Shown: positions 41,140 to 49,646, counted from the stretch's first letter. The stretch is DNA of 50,746 nucleotides from a bacterium (GCA_021831595.1 JAKBMK010000025.1:127114-177859), one strand, 5' to 3'. Notes: a model not told the origin generated them from the letters alone. Translations and numbers: made by a program.

Positions 41140-41751
41140 ATGAAAAAACAAATTATGCTAATAAGAGGAGGAGAAACTTTTGCCAGTAAAGAAGATTTTT
41201 ATAAGTATATTAGCGAAACTGAAATAAACCCTTATCAAAATTTAACATATTGGAGAAGTTGGTTAACGCTGATTTTAGATGAAACTCATGAGTTCCTTAC
41301 TCCTGATATGCCAGCAAAGGAAAATTCAGATTATAATGCATGGAAGATTTGGTTTGAAAAGTATATAAAATATATAAATAATGATGGTATAATTTTGATA
41401 GGATATTCTCTTGGTACTACGTTTATTTTAAAATATTTATCTGAAAATAATTTTACTAAAAAAATTTCACAACTACATTTAGTGGCTTCTTGTGTTACAG
41501 ATGAAGGTATTACGTCTCTCGAAAGACTTTCAACTTTTGAATTTGATATTGAGGAGATGAATAAGATCGCAGATTTGTGTGACGATATCCATATTTGGCA
41601 TTCAAAAGATGATACTTGTGCTCCGTATTTAAACTCTTTAATTGTAAAAAATCATATACCGAGTGCTTCACTTCATTCATTTGATGATAGAGGACATTTA
41701 TTTACGGAAACATTTCCAGAATTATTAGAAGTAATAAAAAAAGCTAAATAA
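41140..41751 (+). CDS. Alpha/beta-hydrolase-fold protein (RBBP9/YdeN-like)
   Basis: 203 residues. Nucleophile elbow GYSLG (IILIGYSLGTTFILKYL), acid in WHSKDD, and His in DRGHLF give a complete catalytic triad of the small RBBP9/YdeN-like hydrolases. Probable serine hydrolase of unknown substrate, cytoplasmic. Follows murD with the junction TAA-T-ATG and starts a run of six accessory genes within the mur cluster. Confidence 0.85.
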   Translation: MKKQIMLIRGGETFASKEDFYKYISETEINPYQNLTYWRSWLTLILDETHEFLTPDMPAKENSDYNAWKIWFEKYIKYINNDGIILIGYSLGTTFILKYLSENNFTKKISQLHLVASCVTDEGITSLERLSTFEFDIEEMNKIADLCDDIHIWHSKDDTCAPYLNSLIVKNHIPSASLHSFDDRGHLFTETFPELLEVIKKAK

Positions 41752-41758
41752 TAAACCT

Positions 41759-41998
41759 ATGAGAACTTTAGAAATAGGAGCGATATATGAGCATTATAAG
41801 GGGACCAAGGTGAAAGTGATTGGGGAGGCTTTTCATAGTGAGACCATGGAACCTATGGTTATTTATATTCACTTAGAAGATGGCACTTCCTGGGCTCGTC
41901 CGAAAGAAATGTTCTTGGAGAATATAATTAAAGATGGGGTTGAAATAGAAAGATTTAAAAAAGTTGAGTCGGAAATTTTAATCAAACCAAGTAAATAA
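41759..41998 (+). CDS. DUF1653-family small protein
   Basis: 79 residues. GAIYEHYKGTKVKVIGEAFHSE, MVIYIHLEDG, WARPKEMFLENI and GVEIERFKKV follow the DUF1653 pattern (YEHYKG, HSET, W-x-RP-x-MF, RF). Function of the family is unknown. Seven bases after the hydrolase gene, six before the next. Confidence 0.9.
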   Translation: MRTLEIGAIYEHYKGTKVKVIGEAFHSETMEPMVIYIHLEDGTSWARPKEMFLENIIKDGVEIERFKKVESEILIKPSK

Positions 41999-42004
41999 AA
42001 TTTT

Positions 42005-42793
42005 ATGGAACAATATTTAGAATTTGCAAAAAAAATAGCGAAAGAAGCAGAAGAAATAGCCCTGAAATATTTTAGTTTTGAGGTTGATAGTACTTGGAAA
42101 GAAGACAATACTCCTCTTACAAAGGCTGATACAGAAATAAATGATTTAGTTATAAAAAGGATAAATGAAACTTATCCAGAGCACAGTATTTATGGAGAAG
42201 AGAAAAGTGAAATAAAAGAAAATTCAAAATATATTTGGGTTTGTGACCCAATAGATGGCACAATGGCGTTTGCCTGTGGTTTGCCAACGTTTGTCTTTTC
42301 TATTGCTTTGGTGGATCAACAAACAGGATTACCTATTCTGGGGGTTATTAATGATCCTGTGATGAAGAATATGTATTGGGCATATAAGGATAGTGGCGCT
42401 TATAGAAATGGCAAGAAAATATTTGTATCAAATATTTCTATGTTGAAAAATACATATTTAAACACAGCAGCTTCAGGATTGTCTGTTGGTTTTTCAAACT
42501 TACCACTTATTAAAACTTTAAGCGAAAGTAAATGCTCTGTGATGAAATTCCCATCATTCATTTATGGTGGTATTCAAGTTGCTAATGGTAAATATATAGG
42601 AGCTGTATTTTTCAAAGAATATGGCCATGATGTAGCAGCCTTGAAAATTATCACAGAGGAAGCTGGGGGAAAAGTTACTGACTTAAATGGAAATGAAAGA
42701 AGATATGATGGGGATGGAATTGGATGTATTATTTCTAATGGGGTACTGCACGATGAATTGTTAAAAATTGTTCAAATGGGTAAATTAAAATAA
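42005..42793 (+). CDS. Inositol monophosphatase-family phosphatase
   Basis: 262 residues. Metal-binding motifs SIYGEEKSE (GEE), CDPIDGTMAF (DPIDGT) and a third site GHDVAALKIITEEAGG are all present. Family members hydrolyse inositol phosphate, histidinol phosphate, PAP or sugar phosphates with Mg2+; here the substrate cannot be read off. AT-rich, tight spacing with neighbours. Confidence 0.92.
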   Translation: MEQYLEFAKKIAKEAEEIALKYFSFEVDSTWKEDNTPLTKADTEINDLVIKRINETYPEHSIYGEEKSEIKENSKYIWVCDPIDGTMAFACGLPTFVFSIALVDQQTGLPILGVINDPVMKNMYWAYKDSGAYRNGKKIFVSNISMLKNTYLNTAASGLSVGFSNLPLIKTLSESKCSVMKFPSFIYGGIQVANGKYIGAVFFKEYGHDVAALKIITEEAGGKVTDLNGNERRYDGDGIGCIISNGVLHDELLKIVQMGKLK

Positions 42794-42797
42794 ATTT

Positions 42798-43553
42798 ATG
42801 AAAATATTATCTTTGAATGCATGGGGAGGTAGAGTTTTGGAACCATTAAAAACTTTTCTTGAAAATCAAAATGAAGATGTTGATGTTTTTTGTTTTCAAG
42901 AAATTTTTAGAGAAAAAACAGCTAAGAATCCAGAAGAATTTGCTGATATGACTAAAGCAAATATTCATTTGTATGAAGACATAGAAAATATTCTTACAAA
43001 TTACAATGGATACTTTTGTTCTGTTCATGGTGATTATTATGGTATAGCTATTTTTGTAAAAAAAGATTTAGATGTATTGGAGTACAGAGAAATTTTAATA
43101 TTTGAGAATAAAGACTTTGTGCCTCAAGTAGAAGATTTTACAGAAGACCATAACCGCAAAATGCAATATGTTAAAATTAAAATAAATAATGAATATTTTA
43201 ATATAATGAATGTGCATGGGCATTGGGTTCGGGGAAATAAACTAGATAATCACAATAGGTTGAAACAGTCAGATGTCATAATAGATTTTGTAAAATCATT
43301 AACAGATAATAAGATTTTATGTGGAGATTTTAATCTACGACCAGACACAGAAAGTATAATAAAAATTGAAAAAGAAGGAATGATTAATTTAATTAAAAAG
43401 TACGATATAACTTCTACCAGAACATCTTTTTATGAAAAATCAGAGAAATATGCTGATTATATATTTATATCTTCTGATATTAGAATAAAAGAATTTCAAG
43501 TTTTATGTGATGTTGTGTCAGATCATTCACCACTTTTATTGGAATTTAATTAA
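42798..43553 (+). CDS. Endonuclease/exonuclease/phosphatase-family hydrolase
   Basis: 251 residues. ILSLNAWGG at the N-terminus, catalytic Glu in FCFQEIF, NVHGHWVRG, LCGDFNLRPDTES and the terminal SDHSPLLLEF give the full EEP metal-dependent hydrolase signature. Substrates in this superfamily range from DNA to lipids and phosphoesters. No signal peptide. Spacer to the next gene (ATAAATTT before ATG) is nearly identical to that before this gene. Confidence 0.9.
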   Translation: MKILSLNAWGGRVLEPLKTFLENQNEDVDVFCFQEIFREKTAKNPEEFADMTKANIHLYEDIENILTNYNGYFCSVHGDYYGIAIFVKKDLDVLEYREILIFENKDFVPQVEDFTEDHNRKMQYVKIKINNEYFNIMNVHGHWVRGNKLDNHNRLKQSDVIIDFVKSLTDNKILCGDFNLRPDTESIIKIEKEGMINLIKKYDITSTRTSFYEKSEKYADYIFISSDIRIKEFQVLCDVVSDHSPLLLEFN

Positions 43554-43562
43554 AATAAATTT

Positions 43563-43958
43563 ATGAAAACTATATTAGTAGATGCGGCGTATTGTTTTAC
43601 AATAGAAAAAGAAGGTATATTTGAGATATTTAAGGATATGTATGATTTGCTTGAGACATACCCAAATAAGAAAATAGTTCTTTCTGGGGCAAATGATGAA
43701 CAAGTAATTAAATTTGGGTTAAATAATATTCCTTATGAGCTTTTTACTCTTAAACACAATCCAGAAAAGACAGACCCAAAATACTACGAGATACTTTTGA
43801 ATAGTTTTAATTTAAATAAAGATGGTGTGGTATACTTCGAGCACAATATAGATGCTGTAAAAAGTGCAGAATCCATAGGGATAAAGAGCTATTTTTATGA
43901 TAATGATAAGAAAGATTTAGAAAGTTTAAAAAAGTTTTTAGATGAAAATTTAAAATAA
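43563..43958 (+). CDS. HAD-superfamily-like small protein
   Basis: 131 residues. ILVDAAYCF at the N-terminus stands where HAD proteins have D-x-D, VLSGANDEQ matches the second motif (S/T), and VVYFEHNIDAVKSAESIGIKSYFYD resembles the C-terminal D-D/N-A-x-G-x motif. The first Asp pair is not intact (D-A-A), so catalysis is doubtful. Probably a HAD-fold protein of unknown role. Confidence 0.65.
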   Translation: MKTILVDAAYCFTIEKEGIFEIFKDMYDLLETYPNKKIVLSGANDEQVIKFGLNNIPYELFTLKHNPEKTDPKYYEILLNSFNLNKDGVVYFEHNIDAVKSAESIGIKSYFYDNDKKDLESLKKFLDENLK

Positions 43959-43959
43959 T

Positions 43960-44409
43960 ATGAATAAATTTGAAAGTTTGGTAGACAAAGATAAGTATCA
44001 AGTTTTTGTTTTTTGTTGTCCGGCGTATTTTCCGTTTAACTTTTTTAGACATCCATGGTTTGTGATCAATAAAAAAGGAGAAATTTCAAGATATGAAATA
44101 AGAGATACTTTTAATAAAAAGAATCACAGTTATTTGCTTATAAATAATCAGCCCCCATTTGAAGGCATTAATAAAACGCTTTTTGTAGACAAAAAATGGG
44201 GTGCTAATCTTCTTGGGTCTATAGAGGGAAACATAGCACAGAAGATAATAATGACTATAGAATATACTCCTTCAGAATATCCATATTGCAATAACTATTC
44301 CGGCGTTGGTCCTAATAGTAATACTTACTTAAGGTGGGTTCTAAACAAGTTTCCAGAATTTAAAATCCATTTATCTTGGCGGTTTATAGGTAAGGATTTT
44401 CGTGTATAA
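43960..44409 (+). CDS. DUF3750-like hypothetical protein
   Basis: 149 residues. FVINKKGEISRYEI, a long central domain and YSGVGPNSNTYLRWVLNKFP; the G-P-N-S-N-T-x-x-x-W/V core recalls DUF3750 proteins. One or two hydrophobic stretches but no clear membrane span. Starts TAA-T-ATG after the HAD-like gene. The promoter and first bases of murC lie at its 3' end. Function unknown. Confidence 0.65.
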   Translation: MNKFESLVDKDKYQVFVFCCPAYFPFNFFRHPWFVINKKGEISRYEIRDTFNKKNHSYLLINNQPPFEGINKTLFVDKKWGANLLGSIEGNIAQKIIMTIEYTPSEYPYCNNYSGVGPNSNTYLRWVLNKFPEFKIHLSWRFIGKDFRV

Positions 44410-44410
44410 T
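44405..44410 (+). promoter_or_regulatory. -10 box of murC, leaderless
   Basis: TATAAT at 44405-44410 overlaps the stop of the previous gene, six bases before ATG 44417. It excludes the GTG at 44402 as start. Confidence 0.6.
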
Positions 44411-44416
44411 AGTTAT

Positions 44417-45739
44417 ATGCAAGATTTAGACTTATCAAAAATAAATAATGTTCACTTTATTGGCATCGGGGGGATTGGGATTTCGGCGATTGCTAGAATG
44501 ATGAAGGCACTCGGGAAGAATGTAACTGGGCAAGATATGCAAGGAGGGGAAATCGTAGAAGAACTCCGTAAGATAGGTATTGATATAAAGATAGGTCAAT
44601 CTTATGAGAACATTCCAGAGGATGCAGATTTGATAGTCTATACTATTGCTATAGATACTTATGACCCTGAATTGTCTAATAATATAAAAACTCAAGAGAA
44701 AGTTCCAGTTCGTTCATATCCACAAATGCTTGGTGAAGTAACCAAGGACAAATATACGATTGCTGTCTGTGGTACTCATGGCAAGACGACAACGACGGGG
44801 ATGATAGCAGAGATTTTAAACAGAGGATGGAAGAAGCCTTCTGTTGTTATAGGTAGTCTACTTGCGGGAAGGACAAATTTTATTGCAGGTAATAGCGACA
44901 TTTTTGTCGTTGAAGCTTGCGAATATCGTCGTTCATTTTTGAATATTAATCCAAAGATTTTAGTAATAACAAATATAGACGAAGACCATCTGGATTATTA
45001 TAAAGATATAGAAGATATTAAAAGTGCATTTCATGAGATGGCTATGAAAGTCCCCACAGATGGATTTGTAGTATGTAATCCGAACGATGAAAATATTGGA
45101 GATGTGGTGAAAGGTATAAATGCACAAATAATAAACTGGCAAGAATTTTATAATGGAGAATTAAAATTGAAAGTTCCAGGAATTCACAACAAGAAGGATG
45201 CGGCAGCGGCTATTGCCGCTGTGTCATCGCTTGATATTTCTAAAGAAAATGGGGAAGAGTACGTGGGCCATTTTCCTGGCACCTGGCGACGTTTTGAATT
45301 CAAGGGTAAACTTGCAAGTGGAGTTTTGATCTACGATGACTATGCGCACCATCCTCATGAGATAATGGCTACAATGGAAGGTTTTAGAGAGTTATATACA
45401 AAAGAAAATGGATGGAAAATTACAGTGATATTCCAACCACATCTTTTCTCTCGCACCAAGTTACTTCTCAATGATTTTGCAAAGAGTTTTAAAGATGCCG
45501 ATGAAGTCCTGCTTCTACCTATATATTACGCCCGTGAAGTAGATGACGGCACTATATCCTCAGAAATTTTATCAAATGAGATAAATAAAAATACCAATAA
45601 TTCAAAAGCTTTTGGAAGCTTTGAAGATCTAGAAAAATATATAGAAAATAAGCTTCCAGAGATGAATGAGAAGAATGTAGTAGTAACTATGGGGGCAGGA
45701 GAAGCCTTCAAGGTTGGAGACTTTCTCTTGCAAAAATAA
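44417..45739 (+). CDS. murC: UDP-N-acetylmuramate-L-alanine ligase MurC
   Basis: 440 residues. NNVHFIGIGGIGISAIARMM, P-loop CGTHGKTTTTGMIAEIL, EACEYRRSFLNINPKILVIT, IDEDHLDYYKDIEDI, PGTWRRFEFKG and IYDDYAHHPHEI identify MurC. It adds L-Ala to UDP-MurNAc, the first step before MurD and MurE. Although in the same cluster it has its own promoter. A final GAGEAFKVGDFLL closes the protein. Confidence 0.97.
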   Translation: MQDLDLSKINNVHFIGIGGIGISAIARMMKALGKNVTGQDMQGGEIVEELRKIGIDIKIGQSYENIPEDADLIVYTIAIDTYDPELSNNIKTQEKVPVRSYPQMLGEVTKDKYTIAVCGTHGKTTTTGMIAEILNRGWKKPSVVIGSLLAGRTNFIAGNSDIFVVEACEYRRSFLNINPKILVITNIDEDHLDYYKDIEDIKSAFHEMAMKVPTDGFVVCNPNDENIGDVVKGINAQIINWQEFYNGELKLKVPGIHNKKDAAAAIAAVSSLDISKENGEEYVGHFPGTWRRFEFKGKLASGVLIYDDYAHHPHEIMATMEGFRELYTKENGWKITVIFQPHLFSRTKLLLNDFAKSFKDADEVLLLPIYYAREVDDGTISSEILSNEINKNTNNSKAFGSFEDLEKYIENKLPEMNEKNVVVTMGAGEAFKVGDFLLQK

Positions 45740-45745
45740 ATGTGA

Positions 45746-45751
45746 TACAAT
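45746..45751 (+). promoter_or_regulatory. -10 box of the SIMPL gene, leaderless
   Basis: TACAAT at 45746-45751 (with upstream TGTGA), six bases before ATG 45758. Confidence 0.5.
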
Positions 45752-45757
45752 AGAAGA

Positions 45758-46489
45758 ATGGAAAACCAAAACAAATTTTTAATGTTTCTAAATTCCAGAC
45801 TTTTAGTTGGTCTAGGGATAGTGTTGGCTTCGTTTATTGGAGCTTATACTTTTTATCAGATTCGTTCTTTTGATAATACTTTAACTGTGACAGGTAGTAC
45901 GACAAAGCAAGTCACTTCAGATCATGTGAAGTGGGTTGGAGTTATCAATCGTGTCGTTAAGGCTAGTACGTTAAAGCAAGGTTATGCAGATATGGCTCGT
46001 GATCTTGTTGATGTAAAAGATTTCTTGAAGTCTAAGAATATTCCAGACAACCAAGTTATTACTTCTCCAGTTTTTATGGATCAGAACTGGGACAATAATC
46101 AATCCGCAGAGAAGTCTTATACTCTCCGTCAAACTATAGAGATAAATTCGAGCGATGTAAATATGGTGGCCGAAGTTGCCAAGAATACTGGTCCACTTAT
46201 AGACAAGGGTGTTATTTTCTCTACTCAGTCTCTTGAATTTACTTATACAAAGCTTCCAGAAGAACGTGTAGCTATGCTAGGAGATGCAGTGAAAGATGCG
46301 AAAGCTCGTGCAGGAAGTCTTGCAAATGCAAGTGGCAAAAAGATTGGCCAACTAAAGAGTGCTTCATCTGGAGTGGTTCAGGTAATGTCTGCAAATTCTA
46401 CTGATGTTTCTGACTATGGTTCGTATGATACTTCTAAGATAGAGAAAAATATAATGATGACAGTCAAAGCTTCGTTTACTTTGAAATAA
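45758..46489 (+). CDS. SIMPL-domain (DUF541) exported protein
   Basis: 243 residues. An N-terminal membrane anchor (~15-33) then the SIMPL domain: NTLTVTGSTTKQVTSDHVKW, a middle region YTLRQTIEINSSDVNMVAEV and the terminal DAKARAGSLANASGKKIGQL. SIMPL proteins are extracytoplasmic, form oligomers and are linked to stress protection or signalling; their mechanism is poorly defined. Followed after seven bases by another exported protein. Confidence 0.92.
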   Translation: MENQNKFLMFLNSRLLVGLGIVLASFIGAYTFYQIRSFDNTLTVTGSTTKQVTSDHVKWVGVINRVVKASTLKQGYADMARDLVDVKDFLKSKNIPDNQVITSPVFMDQNWDNNQSAEKSYTLRQTIEINSSDVNMVAEVAKNTGPLIDKGVIFSTQSLEFTYTKLPEERVAMLGDAVKDAKARAGSLANASGKKIGQLKSASSGVVQVMSANSTDVSDYGSYDTSKIEKNIMMTVKASFTLK

Positions 46490-46496
46490 TATCTAT

Positions 46497-47354
46497 ATGA
46501 AAAAATATTTTATTTTTTTCATTCTAATATATCTAATTTGCGCAAATACTGCTTCAGCTGGGACGATTACAGCGACTGGTTTTATACCGGGGCAGATTTG
46601 GTATTCTAAAGACACAATAATAGAAGGTGACACCATAAAGATATATACAGCAGTATGGAATAATGCATCTTCTCCTTTGTCTGCCAAGGTAGAATTTTAT
46701 GACCAAAATGTTCTTTTGGGAGTAAGAGATGTGGTGATACAGCCACTGCAATTAAAAGAAGCCTATGTTTCTTGGAAGGTAACAGCAGGAGATCATATAA
46801 TTACCGCAAAGATAATATCTCCAAGTATGACAGTCAGCGGGAAAAAAGAACCTGTTAGTATTGAAAACAATTTTACCGAAGCTTCTCGTAAGTTTGTGCC
46901 CGTTGTTATAAAAACTATAAATGGAGAACCTGCGACGTCAAAGGATGTTATACAGAGTCAACTCGACAAGGCTACTTCTTCCCTTGAGAACATTTTGCCT
47001 AATTCTGTTAGTGAGCCTATTTCTAAAAACATGGATGTGATTTCAAAATGGAGAGAGGATACACTGGCTAAAGTCTTGTCCGCAAAAGAGACAACCGAAG
47101 CGAGTTTAAAGCTTCCTTCTGCTGATGTGAATGCTAATAAGGTAAATACAGGCAAGGCAACAAATACAAAAGTTACTATAAATGATAAAGCTCCAGCAGA
47201 AGATGCAACAAATAAACCTATTGCTTATATTAAGTTATTTTTCTTGGCAGTTTTGGCTTTTATTTTTGGTAGCAAAATAGTCTTTTATTTGACGATTGCT
47301 TTGATACTGTTCCTTATTGGTAGGTGGATTTATCGTAAAATAAGAAACAGATAA
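46497..47354 (+). CDS. Exported beta-domain protein with C-terminal membrane anchor
   Basis: 285 residues. Signal peptide MKKYFIFFILIYLICANTASA with cleavage likely after ASA; a beta-sandwich domain of CARDB type (~35-120: IIEGDTIKIYTAVWNNASSP, AYVSWKVTAGDHIITAKI); a helical, Lys/Glu-rich linker; and two C-terminal membrane spans (~240-280). It would sit on the outer face of the membrane, anchored at its C-terminus. No specific function recognised. Confidence 0.75.
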   Translation: MKKYFIFFILIYLICANTASAGTITATGFIPGQIWYSKDTIIEGDTIKIYTAVWNNASSPLSAKVEFYDQNVLLGVRDVVIQPLQLKEAYVSWKVTAGDHIITAKIISPSMTVSGKKEPVSIENNFTEASRKFVPVVIKTINGEPATSKDVIQSQLDKATSSLENILPNSVSEPISKNMDVISKWREDTLAKVLSAKETTEASLKLPSADVNANKVNTGKATNTKVTINDKAPAEDATNKPIAYIKLFFLAVLAFIFGSKIVFYLTIALILFLIGRWIYRKIRNR

Positions 47355-47360
47355 GAAAGT

Positions 47361-47390
47361 TTGTCAAAAAAGCCCAATCTCCTGTATAAT
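47361..47390 (+). promoter_or_regulatory. Promoter of the MreD-position/PBP2 pair
   Basis: TTGTCA (47361-47366), 18-base spacer, TATAAT (47385-47390), six bases, ATG 47397. Confidence 0.65.
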
Positions 47391-47396
47391 GAACTT

Positions 47397-47687
47397 ATGA
47401 TGAAAAGGGTCTTTTTCGACATACTATTACTTGTTTTGATGTTTTTACTACCTTGGTGGGTGGTTGTTGCCTTATCAATAATAGGTCTTTTTGTCTTTAA
47501 GAACTTTTATGAATTCCTCCTTTCTTCAATAATAATATATATATTGTATTCTCCACCAGAAAGTTTCGGACTCAATAATTCTATATTTATTTATTTAGGT
47601 ATTATTATTTTTTATTTATTGGTCCAATATTTACGTCGTCATATAATTTTATATAAAAACAATGATGCAATTCCATATAAATCATAA
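47397..47687 (+). CDS. Small membrane protein in the MreD position
   Basis: 96 residues from ATG 47397, with three or four hydrophobic helices almost end to end and a basic C-terminal tail. It precedes the PBP2 gene and overlaps it by 26 bases. That is the usual place of mreD in rod-shape operons, and its size and hydrophobicity allow a minimal MreD-like role, but no diagnostic motif is seen. The in-frame TTG at 47361 is the -35 box, so it is rejected. Confidence 0.65.
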   Translation: MMKRVFFDILLLVLMFLLPWWVVVALSIIGLFVFKNFYEFLLSSIIIYILYSPPESFGLNNSIFIYLGIIIFYLLVQYLRRHIILYKNNDAIPYKS

Positions 47688-49362
47688 ATATATAAAAAGA
47701 GATATTGCACCAGATGAGATATTTCTAGATTCTAAAAATCTACCAGAGTTCAACACTCAACAGTTTGAAGGTAGGTTAGAGAAACCAATTCCCAAGAAAT
47801 CTATTTTTCTTCTCGGTTTATTCTTTTTATTGTGTGGGATTATTTTTACTTACAAGCTAAGCATTTTACAGATAGTCAAAGGAGAAGCTTATTTCAAAAA
47901 AAGCGAAAATAATACTCTTATGAAGCAGCCCATCTTTGCGGATCGTGGGCTTATTTACGATAGGAACGATGTCCTTCTTGCTTGGAATTCTTGGGATAAA
48001 AATGATTTGAATAAATTTTCTTCTCCTATTCGTTCATATATAAATGAAGGAGGTTTTGGGCTTCTACTAGGATATGTCAGTTCACCAGCCAAGGATTCAT
48101 CGGGGAATTACTGGCAAGAGTCTTTTATCGGCAAGGATGGAGTAGAGAAATCTTATAATAAAAATTTAACTGGTAAGAACGGAGTTCGGATCACAGAGAC
48201 GAATGTAAAAGGAGAGATACAGTCAGAGAATATTGTCAATCCACCTGTGGCTGGAGAAAATATTAAACTTTCTATCGATAGTCGGATACAGAAAAAGATG
48301 TATGGGTCCATCGTTTCGATGGCGCAAAGTGCTTCGTTTGGAGGTGGAGCAGGAGTTTTGATGGATATTAAAACAGGAGAAATCTTGGCTATGACTAGTT
48401 ATCCAGAATATAATGGCACCATTCTTTCCTTAGGCAAAGATCGTAAAACTATAAGTGGATATTTCTCTGATAAAAGAAAAGTATTTTTGAACAGGCCAGT
48501 ATCAGGTCTATATGCTCCTGGGTCTATTGTGAAGCCGTTCCTTGGTTATGGAGCGTTGGCGGAAAATGTTATAAGCCCACTAAAACAAATTTTCTCAAAT
48601 GGGTCCATCTCAATCCCTAATCCATACTTTCCAGAGAAAAAATCAGTTTTCAAGGATCATGGCTCCTTTGGCTATGTCGATATGAGGAAAGCTATTGCCA
48701 TCTCTTCCGACGTGTATTTCTATGAAGTAGGTGGAGGATTTGAAAATCAAAAAGGATTAGGAATACTAAACATTGATAAATACGCCAAGCTTTTTGGTAT
48801 AAGTGCTAAGACAGGTATAGATGTCGGATTGGAGAAAGAAGGGATAGTGCCAACTCCTGACTGGAAAGCTAAAACATTCAAAGGGGAAATGTGGAGAGTT
48901 GGAGATACTTATAACACAGCTATTGGCCAGTATGGGTTTCAAGTCACGCCACTGTCTATGGCGAGAGCAGTTTCGGGTGTCGCTTCAATGGGGAGTATCC
49001 CTACTCCTCACATAAAATTTGCCGATAAGGCTTTTGAATCGAAAACTCAAACAATTCCAATAGATAAAGACATGATGAAGGTGATTCATGAAGGAATGCG
49101 TATGGCTGTCACAGAAGGGACGGCGACAGCCTTAAATCTTGCTAATATGAAAGTAGCTGCCAAGTCAGGGACGGCTCAAGTAGGCTTGGGAAACACCAAT
49201 ACGAACTCTTGGATCGTCGGCTTTTTCCCTTATGAAAATCCAAAGTATTCATTTGCTATTCTAATGGAGCGAGGGCCAAAAGCCGCTTCTGGTAATGCTA
49301 CTCGCGTTATGAGTGAAGTAGTGGATTATATGAGTGTCTATACGCCAGAGTATTTCAAATAA
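47662..49362 (+). CDS. Penicillin-binding protein 2 (peptidoglycan transpeptidase)
   Basis: 566 residues. Cytoplasmic tail, single membrane anchor (~47-69), PBP dimerisation domain with ADRGLIYDRNDVLLAWN, then the transpeptidase domain: catalytic Ser288-x-x-Lys291 in APGSIVKPF, the S-x-D in AISSDVYFYEVGG, and K501-S-G-T in AAKSGTAQVGLG. It crosslinks peptidoglycan with a SEDS partner that is not in the window. MrdA/PBP2 rather than FtsI is inferred from the gene before it; the sequence alone does not settle this. Confidence 0.93.
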   Translation: MMQFHINHKYIKRDIAPDEIFLDSKNLPEFNTQQFEGRLEKPIPKKSIFLLGLFFLLCGIIFTYKLSILQIVKGEAYFKKSENNTLMKQPIFADRGLIYDRNDVLLAWNSWDKNDLNKFSSPIRSYINEGGFGLLLGYVSSPAKDSSGNYWQESFIGKDGVEKSYNKNLTGKNGVRITETNVKGEIQSENIVNPPVAGENIKLSIDSRIQKKMYGSIVSMAQSASFGGGAGVLMDIKTGEILAMTSYPEYNGTILSLGKDRKTISGYFSDKRKVFLNRPVSGLYAPGSIVKPFLGYGALAENVISPLKQIFSNGSISIPNPYFPEKKSVFKDHGSFGYVDMRKAIAISSDVYFYEVGGGFENQKGLGILNIDKYAKLFGISAKTGIDVGLEKEGIVPTPDWKAKTFKGEMWRVGDTYNTAIGQYGFQVTPLSMARAVSGVASMGSIPTPHIKFADKAFESKTQTIPIDKDMMKVIHEGMRMAVTEGTATALNLANMKVAAKSGTAQVGLGNTNTNSWIVGFFPYENPKYSFAILMERGPKAASGNATRVMSEVVDYMSVYTPEYFK

Positions 49363-49428
49363 TATTTTATAATTTATTTAGTGACTTTATTTTGATTTTA
49401 TTACATTAGAATCTTGTAAAATAAGTAA

Positions 49429-49611
49429 CCAATCAATAGAAACTCACTTTTTACCGGCGCCGGTAAAAAGTTCTGGTGGCCGTCCACAAGAAAACTTTTT
49501 CCTTCTGAAAACTTAAAACCAGAAGAGGATTTGAAATCTATTGAGTTAAAACGAAAAAAAGAGGAAAAACAAATTGGAAATATAAAACGAATCAATTTAT
49601 TAAAAGAATAA
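49429..49611 (+). pseudogene. Possible gene remnant, C-terminal fragment
   Basis: An open frame of 60 codons without a start codon, ending at TAA 49609-49611. Its second half is strongly protein-like: GKKFWWPSTRKLFPSENL, then a Glu/Lys-rich helix ending NIKRINLLKE. The frame is closed upstream by a stop at 49426. It could be the end of a decayed or frameshifted gene; the 26-bp palindrome lies in its first part. No family recognised. Confidence 0.35.
49446..49471. repeat. Perfect 26-bp palindrome
   Basis: Two 13-base arms, ACTTTTTACCGGC and its exact complement, with no spacer. Its GC core (ACCGGCGCCGGT) stands out in an AT-rich context. The absence of a loop argues against a terminator and for a dimer-binding site or cruciform. 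Confidence 0.8.
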
Positions 49612-49621
49612 ATAATTGTCT

Positions 49622-49646
49622 CAGATAGAGCCTTAGGCTCTATCTG
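49622..49646. repeat. Perfect 11-bp hairpin, possible terminator
   Basis: CAGATAGAGCC - TTA - GGCTCTATCTG. It is stable but followed by GGGCGATTTCC rather than a T tract on the plus strand, and by ACAATTATTTATTC on the minus strand. It may be an inefficient terminator or another structured element. The rest of 49363-49778 holds only AT-rich -10-like sequences (for example TATACT near 49684). Confidence 0.5.

Noticed and set aside
44402..44416. Upstream starts for murC (44402), the ART-like gene (32322), the MreD-position gene (47361), tsaC (20093), the 20763 gene (20730) and the FtsB-like gene (29750)
   Set aside because: In each case the extra codons cover a -35/-10 box or terminator, so the downstream ATG is preferred.
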